Shown here: positions 1 to 6,505 of the stretch, in pieces | How positions within the stretch are numbered: position 1 is the first letter of the stretch | Layout: every line of letters starts with the position of its first letter | Notes under the pieces: generated by a model | Seen by the model: the letters and a program-made list of their open reading frames with translations, nothing else | What the model was told of the DNA's origin: nothing | The model's database searches: none | Translations under genes and position numbers: made by a program | Origin: an uncultured bacterium | Lineage (GTDB): Bacteria; Cyanobacteriota; Vampirovibrionia; Gastranaerophilales; Gastranaerophilaceae | Direction: 5' to 3' | Length of the DNA: 19,472 bases | Assembly (NCBI GenBank): GCA_900549855.1 | Contig: URPS01000040.1 | Span: forward strand, 1-19,472

Positions 1-133
1 CTGTTATATTGTTAATTGTTGCTCCGCCATTTCCTGCACCTAAACCGGTATCAATAACAGCATAAGAAACTTGCATAGAGGCAAATAGTGTACTTAATAC
101 TAGTGCTGATAATTTTCTCTTAAAGTTTTTCAT
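1..133 (-). CDS. Secreted surface protein, N-terminal fragment (runs off left edge)
   Basis: Only the first 44 codons lie in the window. They encode a Sec signal peptide (MKNFKRKLSALVL... ending near SYA) followed by a short Gly/Ala/Asn-rich mature start (IDTGLGAGNGGATINN). The ATG at 133 has an AGGGA-type ribosome binding site eight bases upstream. A close paralogue begins at 19340 on the opposite strand: the last 55 bases of both fragments are identical, and the signal peptides differ at a few positions. The Gly/Asn-rich start resembles the N-termini of filamentous haemagglutinin-like (two-partner secretion) adhesins, but too little is present to prove it. It probably belongs to a multicopy family of exported surface proteins. 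Confidence 0.75.
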   Translation of the reverse strand, partial: MKNFKRKLSALVLSTLFASMQVSYAVIDTGLGAGNGGATINNIT

Positions 134-194
134 TTCCAAATCCCTTTATGTTGACTGTATCCCAATCATACTATTAAAAAAAATTAAAAATAAA

Positions 195-221
195 AATAAT
201 TGCGCAAATTACGCAATTATT
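195..221 (-). terminator. Rho-independent terminator of the serine hydrolase gene
   Basis: A perfect 10-bp inverted repeat (AATAATTGCG / CGCAATTATT) with a 7-base loop lies 37 bases past the stop of the gene ending at 258. Read on the minus strand it is followed by a long T-rich run. The stem has only modest GC, but position and T-tract fit an intrinsic terminator. Confidence 0.75.
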
Positions 222-257
222 AAGAAAATTGTTACAATAATTAATAAAAAATTATAA

Positions 258-1442
258 TTAACCGACGATTGCCTTATATATGAGGCTTGATGCTTTTACA
301 ATAAAGTCTTTTCCTTGTGGTGCATTGTGCGGACGATTTGCTAAAATTACTACAATGTACTTTTTACCGTTTTGAGCGTAAACAATACCTGCATCACCTA
401 GCATAGTCCCGATATCACCTGTTTTATGGATGAATAGAGCGCCATCACCAAGTCCGGCTGCTATTAATCTGTTATTTTTAACATGGCTCATGTAATCAAT
501 GATATATTCTCTGGAATTTATATTTAAGAACCCAGGATTATCTAAGTTATAAAGGATTTTTGCCATATCTTTAGCTGTTGTTTTGTTCGTACCTTTTAAA
601 TCAGGAAGCCATGTTCTAACATAAGTTTTAGAAATTCCCCAATCTCTTAAGCCTATATTAATGTCATCCATGCCGCCAAGTTTTGACATAATCATATTTG
701 TAGAAGTGTTGTCAGAATCTTGAATCATTGTTTTAGCAAGTTGGTCAAGCGTATATTTTCTACCTGTTTGTGCGTATTGCAAATTACCGGAACCTGATGA
801 TTGGTAATAATCAGTAAGAAGCATGTCGTCAAAAATTGTCATTTGATTTGCTTCGATTGATTTAAATAATCTTACAAGTACCGGAAGTTTGATGATACTT
901 GCTGCTGAATATAATTTATCACCATTAATATCAACGTACTTGCCGTTTTCATATTCCCAAACATAAATTGCGGGTTTGACCATTGGATATTCTTTCATTA
1001 ATCCTTGTAATTGGTTTTTTAGTCCTGCCATTTCGTTTGTATGGTACATTGTCGTAATTTCGCTGTGAGTTTTTTCAATTGTTGGAGTGAGCATCAAACG
1101 GTTGTGAAATAAATCGTTGCTTAAATAATTAGTTGTAGGATTTGCAATTGAATACAAATTTACAGCTGAAATATTTTCTGGTTTTTTCTGAGCTAAATTG
1201 CCCTGCGTTTTTGTGTTAACAGGCAATGAATTTGGGAAGAACACATTATTTATTAATCTGTTGTACGCAGTCGGAAATACAAATGCCATAAAAACAGCAA
1301 GGAAAGAACATACTACACAAATTCTAAAAAGTTCCTTAACAGGATTAACCTTTTTTTTCTTATGTCTTACTACGTTAGCACCTTGTGGCTGTACAACATG
1401 CAAACGGCTATTATTTCTCCTTTGTTGTTGATATGCGTACAC
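258..1442 (-). CDS. Membrane-anchored class A beta-lactamase-like serine hydrolase
   Basis: Protein of 394 residues. It has a basic cytoplasmic N-terminus, one membrane segment (about 39-59), a linker, and a C-terminal beta-lactamase/transpeptidase fold (about 150-394). The active-site motifs are SIIK (182-185; Ser nucleophile and Lys), SDN (243-245) and KTG (340-342). The omega-loop region reads LPDLKGTNKTT and shows no Glu at the place expected for the deacylating residue of class A beta-lactamases. This favours a cell-wall peptidase or penicillin-binding role over antibiotic hydrolysis, although weak beta-lactamase activity cannot be excluded. The start is GTG at 1442, chosen because GGAGGA lies eight bases upstream. 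The gene has its own promoter (1478-1506) and terminator (195-221), so it is probably monocistronic. The active domain should sit on the outer face of the inner membrane. Confidence 0.88.
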   Translation of the reverse strand: MYAYQQQRRNNSRLHVVQPQGANVVRHKKKKVNPVKELFRICVVCSFLAVFMAFVFPTAYNRLINNVFFPNSLPVNTKTQGNLAQKKPENISAVNLYSIANPTTNYLSNDLFHNRLMLTPTIEKTHSEITTMYHTNEMAGLKNQLQGLMKEYPMVKPAIYVWEYENGKYVDINGDKLYSAASIIKLPVLVRLFKSIEANQMTIFDDMLLTDYYQSSGSGNLQYAQTGRKYTLDQLAKTMIQDSDNTSTNMIMSKLGGMDDINIGLRDWGISKTYVRTWLPDLKGTNKTTAKDMAKILYNLDNPGFLNINSREYIIDYMSHVKNNRLIAAGLGDGALFIHKTGDIGTMLGDAGIVYAQNGKKYIVVILANRPHNAPQGKDFIVKASSLIYKAIVG

Positions 1443-1477
1443 GAATAATCTCCTCCAAATCCCATTTTGATAATAAC

Positions 1478-1506
1478 ACTATACCAGAAATATAATAATC
1501 CTTCAA
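1478..1506 (-). promoter_or_regulatory. Sigma70-type promoter of the serine hydrolase gene
   Basis: Read on the minus strand: TTGAAG (1506-1501), a 17-base spacer, then TATAGT (1483-1478). Both hexamers match the consensus at most positions and the spacing is ideal. The predicted transcript would have a leader of about 30 bases carrying the GGAGGA site. Confidence 0.7.
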
Positions 1507-1624
1507 AAAGTTGAATTTCTATTAAGAACAAAATTTCTTCTTTACATTTTGTTACAAAAAGGCAATTTTTGTGATGCAAAATTCTTTATATATGTAAGGT
1601 TAGTTTTTATAGGTTAGGTTAATT

Positions 1625-2953
1625 ATGACACTTCCAATTAATTCACTTGCGAATATGGAATTTATGCTCTATGGCGGTTCTTCTGGATTAAGCTCCAACT
1701 GTCCGAGTTATATAAATGGTTATCAAGCTAGTAATCCTTATAGTGGATACTATAACCCAATGTATTTGCAGAATTATGCAAATTATCAAAACAGTGTAGC
1801 GAATATGAGTCAAAGCGGAGGGGTACAATCTTCTGTCCCAACGGCTCAACAAACTTCACAAACACAAGCGGCAGGTCAAACTGTGTCCGTGAATTCTGAT
1901 ATAAACACTCTTGCAAAATTTTATGAAGATTCAAATTCAATGGTACAAAAATGGGGTGATATTGGGACTAGTGCATTAATGATTGGTGCTATGTCAAATT
2001 CTCAAGTTCTAAAGCATCCATTTAATTCAATAAGAGCAATAAAAGTAACAAATCAGATTTTTGATAAGGCAAATCCTGCAATACAAGCTTTGTGGCAAAA
2101 GAATCCTGAATTGATGCAAAAGGCATATGGTCAATTACATGCAGTAAATCGAATGGCACAGCCTAAGTTTTCTTTTGTTCAAAAATGGTTCCAAAAACCA
2201 ATTGAAGAAAGTGCTAGAAAAGATTTAGAAAAAATTATGGCAGATGCTATAAAATCAGGTGATGAGAAAGCAATCCTAAGAGCAACCGAAACTCTTAAAG
2301 CTTCAAGAGGTATGGACGGTTATATTCCAACAGCTTGGAACAAAGTTAAGAATTTCTTTGGATATGAAGCAAAAAATCTTACTCCAAAAGAAAGAATTGC
2401 CAAAAAGGCTGCAGAAATAGATAAAGTTGTTAATGCTCCTGCTGCATTAAAACCCGGAGTTGGCGGATTGTTAAAGCAAGGTTTAAAAGAAGGTAAAACA
2501 TTTGCAATCTTTGGAATGGTAATTGATTTACCAAAGATAATTTCAGCTTACAAAAATGGTGGCACGGGTTCTGCGTTAACTCAAATTACTCAAACCGGAA
2601 TTCGTTCTGTTGCAGATGGTATTGGATGGACATTAGGTCGTGCAGCCGGTGGTGCAATCGGTACAAAAGTCGGTGCAGCAATTGGTACAGCAGTTTGTCC
2701 AGGAATTGGAACCGCAGTAGGAGCTGCATTAGGTTTCTTAGGAGGTGCGGCTGGTTCAATCTTGGCAAGTAAAATTACTCATGCGCTTATTCCAACAGAT
2801 GAATCAACAAAACTTGAAGCTCAAAAGATGACAAAAACTGCTGATGGACAAGCAAATCTGTTAGCTCTGGCAGTTCAGAAAAAACAAGCAGGAGAATATG
2901 TTCCGCAAAATGTTCTTTTGGCGGCAAGTAACGTTGCAGCATCTATGGGCTAA
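1625..2953 (+). CDS. Hypothetical protein with low-complexity N-terminus and glycine-zipper hydrophobic segment
   Basis: Protein of 442 residues that I cannot assign to a known family. Residues 1-100 are low complexity (Ser, Asn, Tyr, Gln, Gly) with no Sec signal peptide. Residues about 105-300 are charged and mostly helical. Residues about 326-390 form a hydrophobic stretch built on repeated GxxxG patterns (GGAIGTKVGAAIGTAV, GIGTAVGAALGFLGGAAG), as in glycine-zipper membrane-inserting helices. A charged tail of about 50 residues follows. ATG at 1625 is preceded by AGGTTA at suitable distance, a weak site. The ilvD gene downstream has its own likely -10 element, so this gene may be transcribed separately. 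It could be an exported or membrane-inserting protein, and the aromatic/Asn-rich start recalls the proteins at 6506 and 10547. Function unknown. Confidence 0.8.
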   Translation: MTLPINSLANMEFMLYGGSSGLSSNCPSYINGYQASNPYSGYYNPMYLQNYANYQNSVANMSQSGGVQSSVPTAQQTSQTQAAGQTVSVNSDINTLAKFYEDSNSMVQKWGDIGTSALMIGAMSNSQVLKHPFNSIRAIKVTNQIFDKANPAIQALWQKNPELMQKAYGQLHAVNRMAQPKFSFVQKWFQKPIEESARKDLEKIMADAIKSGDEKAILRATETLKASRGMDGYIPTAWNKVKNFFGYEAKNLTPKERIAKKAAEIDKVVNAPAALKPGVGGLLKQGLKEGKTFAIFGMVIDLPKIISAYKNGGTGSALTQITQTGIRSVADGIGWTLGRAAGGAIGTKVGAAIGTAVCPGIGTAVGAALGFLGGAAGSILASKITHALIPTDESTKLEAQKMTKTADGQANLLALAVQKKQAGEYVPQNVLLAASNVAASMG

Positions 2954-2977
2954 AAAATAATCTACTTCTCATAATTA

Positions 2978-2986
2978 TGCTAAAAT
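2978..2986 (+). promoter_or_regulatory. Extended -10 element upstream of ilvD
   Basis: TGC followed by TAAAAT (2981-2986) forms an extended -10 motif, 20 bases upstream of the ilvD ATG. No good -35 hexamer is visible. The same TGCTAAAAT string occurs before the helicase gene at 17166. Confidence 0.45.
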
Positions 2987-3006
2987 AAAGAAAAAGAGGT
3001 TAGTAT

Positions 3007-4659
3007 ATGAGAAGTGATAATATAAAGTCAGGGATTGCCAGAACACCACACAGAAGCTTATTGATGGCAACAGGTGTTTCTAAAAAGAATATGAAAGCGC
3101 CTTTTATCGGAATTGCAAGTTCTTTTTCAGATTTAGTTCCAGGGCATATTGGTATGCGTGATTTAGAGCGCCAAATTGAAAAAGGAATTCATTCTGCCGG
3201 TGGTCAAGCATTTATTTTTGGTGTACCTGCAGTGTGTGATGGGATTGCGATGGGACATTCCGGCATGCAATATTCACTTCCTTCACGGGATTTAATAGCA
3301 GATTGTGTGGAAACTGTAGCAAATGCCCACCAGCTTGATGGTTTAGTTCTGCTTTCTAATTGTGACAAAATCACCCCCGGAATGCTTATTGCAGCAGCCA
3401 GAACGAATATTCCATCTATAATAGTTACCGCAGGTCCAATGTTGGATGGAGAAAGCCAATGTGAAAAATTAACAATGATAAAAGGGGCTTTCGAGGCGAT
3501 TGGCAAATTCCGTAATGGAGAAATAACAGAAGAAAGATTACTCCAACTTGAAGAAGCATCTTGTCCTTCTGCAGGTGCTTGTCAAGGACTTTATACCGCA
3601 AACACTATGGCTTGTTTGACAGAGGTGATGGGAATGAGTCTTCCTTTTTGCGCAACAGCAGCAGCTGTTTCTTCTGAAAAACGCAGAATTGCATTCGAAA
3701 GTGGTATGCAAATTGTTGATTGGGTAAATCGAGATGTCAAACCGCTTGATATTTTAACAAGGAATACGCTTCGTAACGCTATAATTGCAGACTTAGCAAT
3801 GGGTGGTTCTACAAATTCTTTCTTACACATTCTGGCTTTATCAAATGCTGTGAAAAACTCTCTGCCTGTTGAGGGTGGTGATGAATTAGTATCATTAAAG
3901 GATTTTGAGGAGCTTTCTCATAAGATTCATCAATTTGTTAAACTGGAACCGTCTTCTAATATAACTATGACAACATTCCATCATGCAGGCGGAATCCCGG
4001 CTGTAGTCGACGAATTGATAAAGAGTGTTCCTGAATACAAGGCAAATAGAAGTTTTGCAGGTGTTTATTCTGATAAATCAATAATCCATGATTATTCTGA
4101 ACCTTTTACTACAAAACCTGGGCTTGGAATTCTGTATGGAAATATTGCACCGGAAGGTTCTGTAATAAAGATTTCTGCTGTAGATGAAAGTTGTTACGAA
4201 TTTACTGGGAAAGCTAAAACTTTTGATTCGGAAGAAGATGCAATGGCAGCTTTAGAAAATGATGAAATAAAAGAAGGTGATGTTATTGTAATTCGTTACG
4301 AAGGTCCAAAAGGCGGTCCTGGTATGAGAGAAATGCTTGCACCTACTTCGCTACTTGTTGGGAAAGGGCTGGGCACAAAAGCTGCATTGATTACTGATGG
4401 ACGCTTTTCCGGCGGAACTAGAGGAATTTGTGTCGGACATATTTGTCCGGAAGCTGCAAATGGCGGTGTCATTGCACTAATTAAAGATGGCGACACAATC
4501 AAAATTGATATAAATAAACGAACTCTTGATTTGATGGTATCAAAAGATGAACTTGAACGACGCAAAAAGGATTTAAAGCCTTTTGTAAGTAAAGCGAAAG
4601 GATATTTGGGTAAATATTCCAGAACCGTTCAAGATGCGAGCCACGGAGCTATTGTATAA
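3007..4659 (+). CDS. ilvD: Dihydroxy-acid dehydratase
   Basis: IlvD dehydrates 2,3-dihydroxy-3-methylbutanoate and its methylpentanoate homologue to the 2-oxo acids in valine, leucine and isoleucine synthesis, in the cytoplasm. The 550-residue length is normal. Diagnostic motifs are CDGIAMGHSGMQYSLPSR (from 77), NCDK (118-121; cluster Cys119 and the Lys that is carbamylated in the family), PSAGAC (187-192), TANTM, and the DGRFSGGTRG block near the C-terminus. The first cluster cysteine appears to be Cys77, because the TPCN position of many homologues is VPGH here. This is the pattern I recall from the methanogen-type subgroup. ATG at 3007 follows an AGAGG site. Its stop codon directly abuts the ATG of the cyclo-ligase gene, so the two are probably co-transcribed and translationally coupled. 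No other branched-chain amino acid gene is nearby. Confidence 0.96.
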   Translation: MRSDNIKSGIARTPHRSLLMATGVSKKNMKAPFIGIASSFSDLVPGHIGMRDLERQIEKGIHSAGGQAFIFGVPAVCDGIAMGHSGMQYSLPSRDLIADCVETVANAHQLDGLVLLSNCDKITPGMLIAAARTNIPSIIVTAGPMLDGESQCEKLTMIKGAFEAIGKFRNGEITEERLLQLEEASCPSAGACQGLYTANTMACLTEVMGMSLPFCATAAAVSSEKRRIAFESGMQIVDWVNRDVKPLDILTRNTLRNAIIADLAMGGSTNSFLHILALSNAVKNSLPVEGGDELVSLKDFEELSHKIHQFVKLEPSSNITMTTFHHAGGIPAVVDELIKSVPEYKANRSFAGVYSDKSIIHDYSEPFTTKPGLGILYGNIAPEGSVIKISAVDESCYEFTGKAKTFDSEEDAMAALENDEIKEGDVIVIRYEGPKGGPGMREMLAPTSLLVGKGLGTKAALITDGRFSGGTRGICVGHICPEAANGGVIALIKDGDTIKIDINKRTLDLMVSKDELERRKKDLKPFVSKAKGYLGKYSRTVQDASHGAIV

Positions 4660-5175
4660 ATGGATAACAAACAAGAGCTTCGATGCTGGGCTAAAGAAAA
4701 AAGAAAAAATATTTCGATTGATAATAATCTTCTGGTGAAAAATCTTATGCAGACAGAGGCTTATAGGAATGCAAAAAATATTCTTATATTTTATCCGCTT
4801 AAGTATGAAGTTAATTTATTGTCACTTCTTAAAGATAAAACAAAGAATTTTTATTTACCTAAAATTGATGGTGAAAGTTTACTTTGCTGTCCTTTTTGTG
4901 AAGGAGATGAACTTTGCGAATCGTGTTTTAAGACCCTTGAACCGATAACAAAACCTTGTAAAAAGCAAATGATTGATTTGGTAGTTGTGCCGGCTTTATG
5001 CTGTGATAAAAAGAACTATCGCCTTGGTTATGGCGGAGGTTTTTATGACAGATTCTTGAACGATTTTTGCGGAATAAAAATTGTTTGCTTGCCTAAAAAA
5101 CTCCTCGTAGATACAGTTTATCCGGAAGAATTTGATATACCGGTCGATTTAGTTATTACTGAAAATTATATGTGA
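4660..5175 (+). CDS. fau: 5-formyltetrahydrofolate cyclo-ligase
   Basis: ATP-dependent conversion of 5-formyl-THF to 5,10-methenyl-THF, a cytoplasmic one-carbon salvage reaction. Support: an N-terminal basic helix (KQELRCWAKEKRK), the IFYPLKYEVN block, YLPKI, DLVVVPAL, and the family signature LGYGGGFYDR (122-131). At 171 residues it is slightly short for the family. It is unusually cysteine-rich: Cys77, 80, 86 and 89 form a CxxC-x5-CxxC pattern in the region that normally precedes the conserved EP motif. ATG begins at the base after the ilvD stop, so no separate ribosome entry is obvious and coupling to ilvD is likely. Its last 20 bases overlap the convergent gene ending at 5156. Confidence 0.92.
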   Translation: MDNKQELRCWAKEKRKNISIDNNLLVKNLMQTEAYRNAKNILIFYPLKYEVNLLSLLKDKTKNFYLPKIDGESLLCCPFCEGDELCESCFKTLEPITKPCKKQMIDLVVVPALCCDKKNYRLGYGGGFYDRFLNDFCGIKIVCLPKKLLVDTVYPEEFDIPVDLVITENYM

Positions 5176-5488
5176 ACGAACGTTGAATAGATGCGTCAAC
5201 AGCACCTTGAGCAGATTGCATTTCTGCGTCAACCATCTTAAGCCTGTTCTGGTATTCCTGCATTTGTAAATCGAGTTTCTTCTCTAATATAATAAGCTTA
5301 TCTCTTCTTGCTTCCAGTTGCTTAACCGCAGGATTCTCGGGATCCAAATCATTGCCAAGCGCCATAATTTCGTCAGACGAAGCAACCAATTCCATCTTGG
5401 CAGATGCAATCCACTGTATCTTTGTTTCCAGCGTTATCTTATACGCTGTAAGGTACATCATTCTGAAACTTGAGGCAATTAATCCCAT
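5156..5488 (-). CDS. Short coiled-coil protein, core paralogue of the 7403-9142 protein
   Basis: Protein of 110 residues, no signal peptide, nearly all helical. It starts MGLIASSFRMMYLTAYK and ends in a charged coiled coil finishing IQRSFTYNF. The long protein at 7403-9142 has a matching start (MGMAASQARYLALVARK) and end (coiled coil finishing IEKSFKTFG), so the two appear homologous at both termini. From memory, MGxAS-type proteins are common in Gastranaerophilales genomes, and I know of no established function. ATG at 5488 has GAAGGA seven bases upstream. It lies 12 bases after the stop of the gene at 5501-5770, so those two are probably one operon. Its 3' end overlaps the convergent cyclo-ligase gene by 20 bases. 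Confidence 0.82.
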   Translation of the reverse strand: MGLIASSFRMMYLTAYKITLETKIQWIASAKMELVASSDEIMALGNDLDPENPAVKQLEARRDKLIILEKKLDLQMQEYQNRLKMVDAEMQSAQGAVDASIQRSFTYNFQ

Positions 5489-5500
5489 AATTTGTTCCTT

Positions 5501-5770
5501 CTACCTTGTTTCGTTTAAATTCTTGCCTTTCAGGAATGTGTGTTCATTACTTTCTGCAATCAAACTTTCCATTTTGTGTAACTGATGCTTGTGGTAATTT
5601 ACTCTGTACTTAGCCATTTTTAACTTCTGTCTGATGGTAAGCATGTCCTTAAGACTAGAAAGTAAACTTACGGCGAGTGCTTTGAATGGATTTTTCCGTT
5701 TGAAAAACGAACGGGCAAAATTCATAAAGTTTACGAACCGTTTCATACTATCTTGTAGTTCTTCACGCAT
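5501..5770 (-). CDS. Small basic helical protein, unknown function
   Basis: Protein of 89 residues from the chosen ATG at 5770 (MREELQDSMKRF...). An ATG two codons earlier, at 5776, is only three bases from the AGGAG site, while 5770 is nine bases away and fits better. It has no signal peptide and no clear membrane segment. The middle (SFFKRKNPFKALAVSLLSSLKDML) is amphipathic and the C-terminal half is Lys/His-rich and helical. A -10 element inside a palindrome lies at 5799-5820. The gene is followed closely by the coiled-coil gene at 5156-5488. Not recognised; a chaperone or adaptor for its neighbour is one guess, without direct support. Confidence 0.7.
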   Translation of the reverse strand: MREELQDSMKRFVNFMNFARSFFKRKNPFKALAVSLLSSLKDMLTIRQKLKMAKYRVNYHKHQLHKMESLIAESNEHTFLKGKNLNETR

Positions 5771-5798
5771 AAGCATTTGCTCCTATACGATCTAAGCC

Positions 5799-5820
5799 TA
5801 CATGTATTATAAAACATGTA
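5799..5820 (-). promoter_or_regulatory. -10 element embedded in a palindromic operator candidate
   Basis: A perfect inverted repeat TACATGT, 8 bases, ACATGTA. The central bases read TATAAT on the minus strand (5811-5806), so the palindrome frames a consensus -10 about 25 bases before the AGGAG site of the gene starting at 5770. A dimeric regulator bound here would block the promoter. No convincing -35 was found. Confidence 0.5.
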
Positions 5821-5871
5821 AACCCTAAAAATTGCTTTTTTACAGATTTTGTATTTACATTTGTTAACATA

Positions 5872-6099
5872 TTATTTCGAACTAGTCCTATTTCCGGTAA
5901 TGCTGTTGAAGATAAATCTATTTTTGTAGTATTCATCTTTTGCTACATTATTTATCGGCATTTTTTTCAAAAACTTTAGCTCTTTACGGTTGTAATATCT
6001 AATTTCGTTACAAAAATTTACAAAATTAGATATTGCTTTAACTAAAGCATTATTTAGAAAAATATCAAGCATTATTCTGAAAAAAGTGCGTCCTTGCAT
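5872..6099 (-). CDS. Small basic protein, unknown function
   Basis: Protein of 75 residues (MQGRTFFRIMLDIFLNNALV...). The frame opens further upstream, but ATG at 6099 is chosen because GAGAGA lies just before it and the upstream extension is encoded by an octanucleotide tandem repeat. Composition is Asn/Lys/Phe-rich with an amphipathic helix at residues 5-30; there is no cleavable signal and no recognisable domain. It sits in the minus-strand run between the repeat-rich gap (6100-6505) and the small helical gene at 5501-5770. Its size and helical, basic character resemble the next gene, but I could not align them convincingly. Confidence 0.5.
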   Translation of the reverse strand: MQGRTFFRIMLDIFLNNALVKAISNFVNFCNEIRYYNRKELKFLKKMPINNVAKDEYYKNRFIFNSITGNRTSSK

Positions 6100-6117
6100 A
6101 ATCTCTCTCTTTTTGAT

Positions 6118-6141
6118 GTCGTTAAGTCGTTGGGTCGTTAA
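6118..6141. repeat. Three tandem copies of an 8-base repeat
   Basis: GTCGTTAA, GTCGTTGG, GTCGTTAA in direct succession, upstream of the small gene starting at 6099. It may be prone to copy-number change. Confidence 0.8.
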
Positions 6142-6170
6142 GTTCATTTAATTCGCTTCGCTCATTTTAA

Positions 6171-6504
6171 AACAACTTTCCATTTTCCACTTTCAATTTT
6201 TAACTTATGAAACCGACCCAAAGTCTGCCTCTACCTCACCCTAACCCTCTCCTGCTAGGCGAGGGGATGCGCCCTACTTGGAATGAAAACTACTAACTGT
6301 TTTACAACAACTTTCCATTTTCAATTTTCAACTTATGAAGCCGACCATTTGTCTACGTGCGTAGCTTCTACCTCACCCTAACCCTGTCTTGGATTATTCG
6401 GGGTTTCGGCGGAGTAACGTCCGACCTCCACCTTACGGGCTTACGCCCTACCGAAAATCCGCTCTCCTGCTAGGCGAGGGAAAAAGATTGTCTACGTGCG
6501 TAGC
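6171..6504. repeat. Gene-free region of duplicated repeat modules
   Basis: The gap between the genes at 6099 and 6506 contains no supported gene but is built from repeated modules. A 40-48 base AT-rich unit beginning AACAACTTTCC occurs at 6171-6218 and 6306-6346. CTACCTCACCCTAACCCT occurs at 6231-6248 and 6368-6385. CTCTCCTGCTAGGCGAGGG occurs at 6247-6265 and 6462-6480. TGTCTACGTGCGTAGC occurs at 6350-6365 and 6489-6504. The order repeats, so one module was duplicated and the second copy then gained the GC-rich block at 6391-6460. The CCTCACCC...GAGGG part is an imperfect REP-like hairpin, related to the element at 9165-9200. Confidence 0.8.
6391..6460 (-). other. GC-rich block with potential multi-branch RNA or DNA structure
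   Basis: Clearly richer in GC than its surroundings. As minus-strand RNA it could fold with an outer stem (GGAU/AUCC and UUUCGG/CCGAAA), a GGGC-GUAA-GCCC hairpin (6448-6437), and a second hairpin GGUGGAG/CUCCGCC (6432-6408) with one G-U pair. Part of the outer stem competes with the second hairpin. It could be an untranslated structured RNA, a REP-type repeat or a small mobile remnant; the sequence alone does not decide. Confidence 0.3.
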
Positions 6505-6505
6505 A

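Noticed and set aside
258..1442. Calling this gene an antibiotic-resistance beta-lactamase
   Set aside because: The deacylating Glu of class A enzymes is not visible and the protein is membrane-anchored, so a cell-wall role is at least as likely.
1370..1579. A 69-codon minus-strand open frame overlapping the start of the serine hydrolase gene
   Set aside because: It runs through that gene's clear promoter and ribosome binding site and overlaps its first codons in another frame; its protein shows no recognisable features.
2586..2768. Minus-strand open frame rich in Leu, His and Gln opposite the glycine-zipper region
   Set aside because: The composition is a by-product of the Gly/Ala/Thr codons on the other strand.
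3204..3506. A 100-codon open frame antisense to ilvD (and similar ones at 3591-3830 and 4296-4565)
   Set aside because: They lie wholly inside a highly conserved gene, lack ribosome binding sites I could support, and their proteins look like antisense translations.
6100..6505. Possible tRNA or CRISPR-like array in the repeat-rich gap
   Set aside because: No cloverleaf, no T-loop consensus and no regularly spaced identical repeats; the repeats are duplicated modules of unequal spacing.
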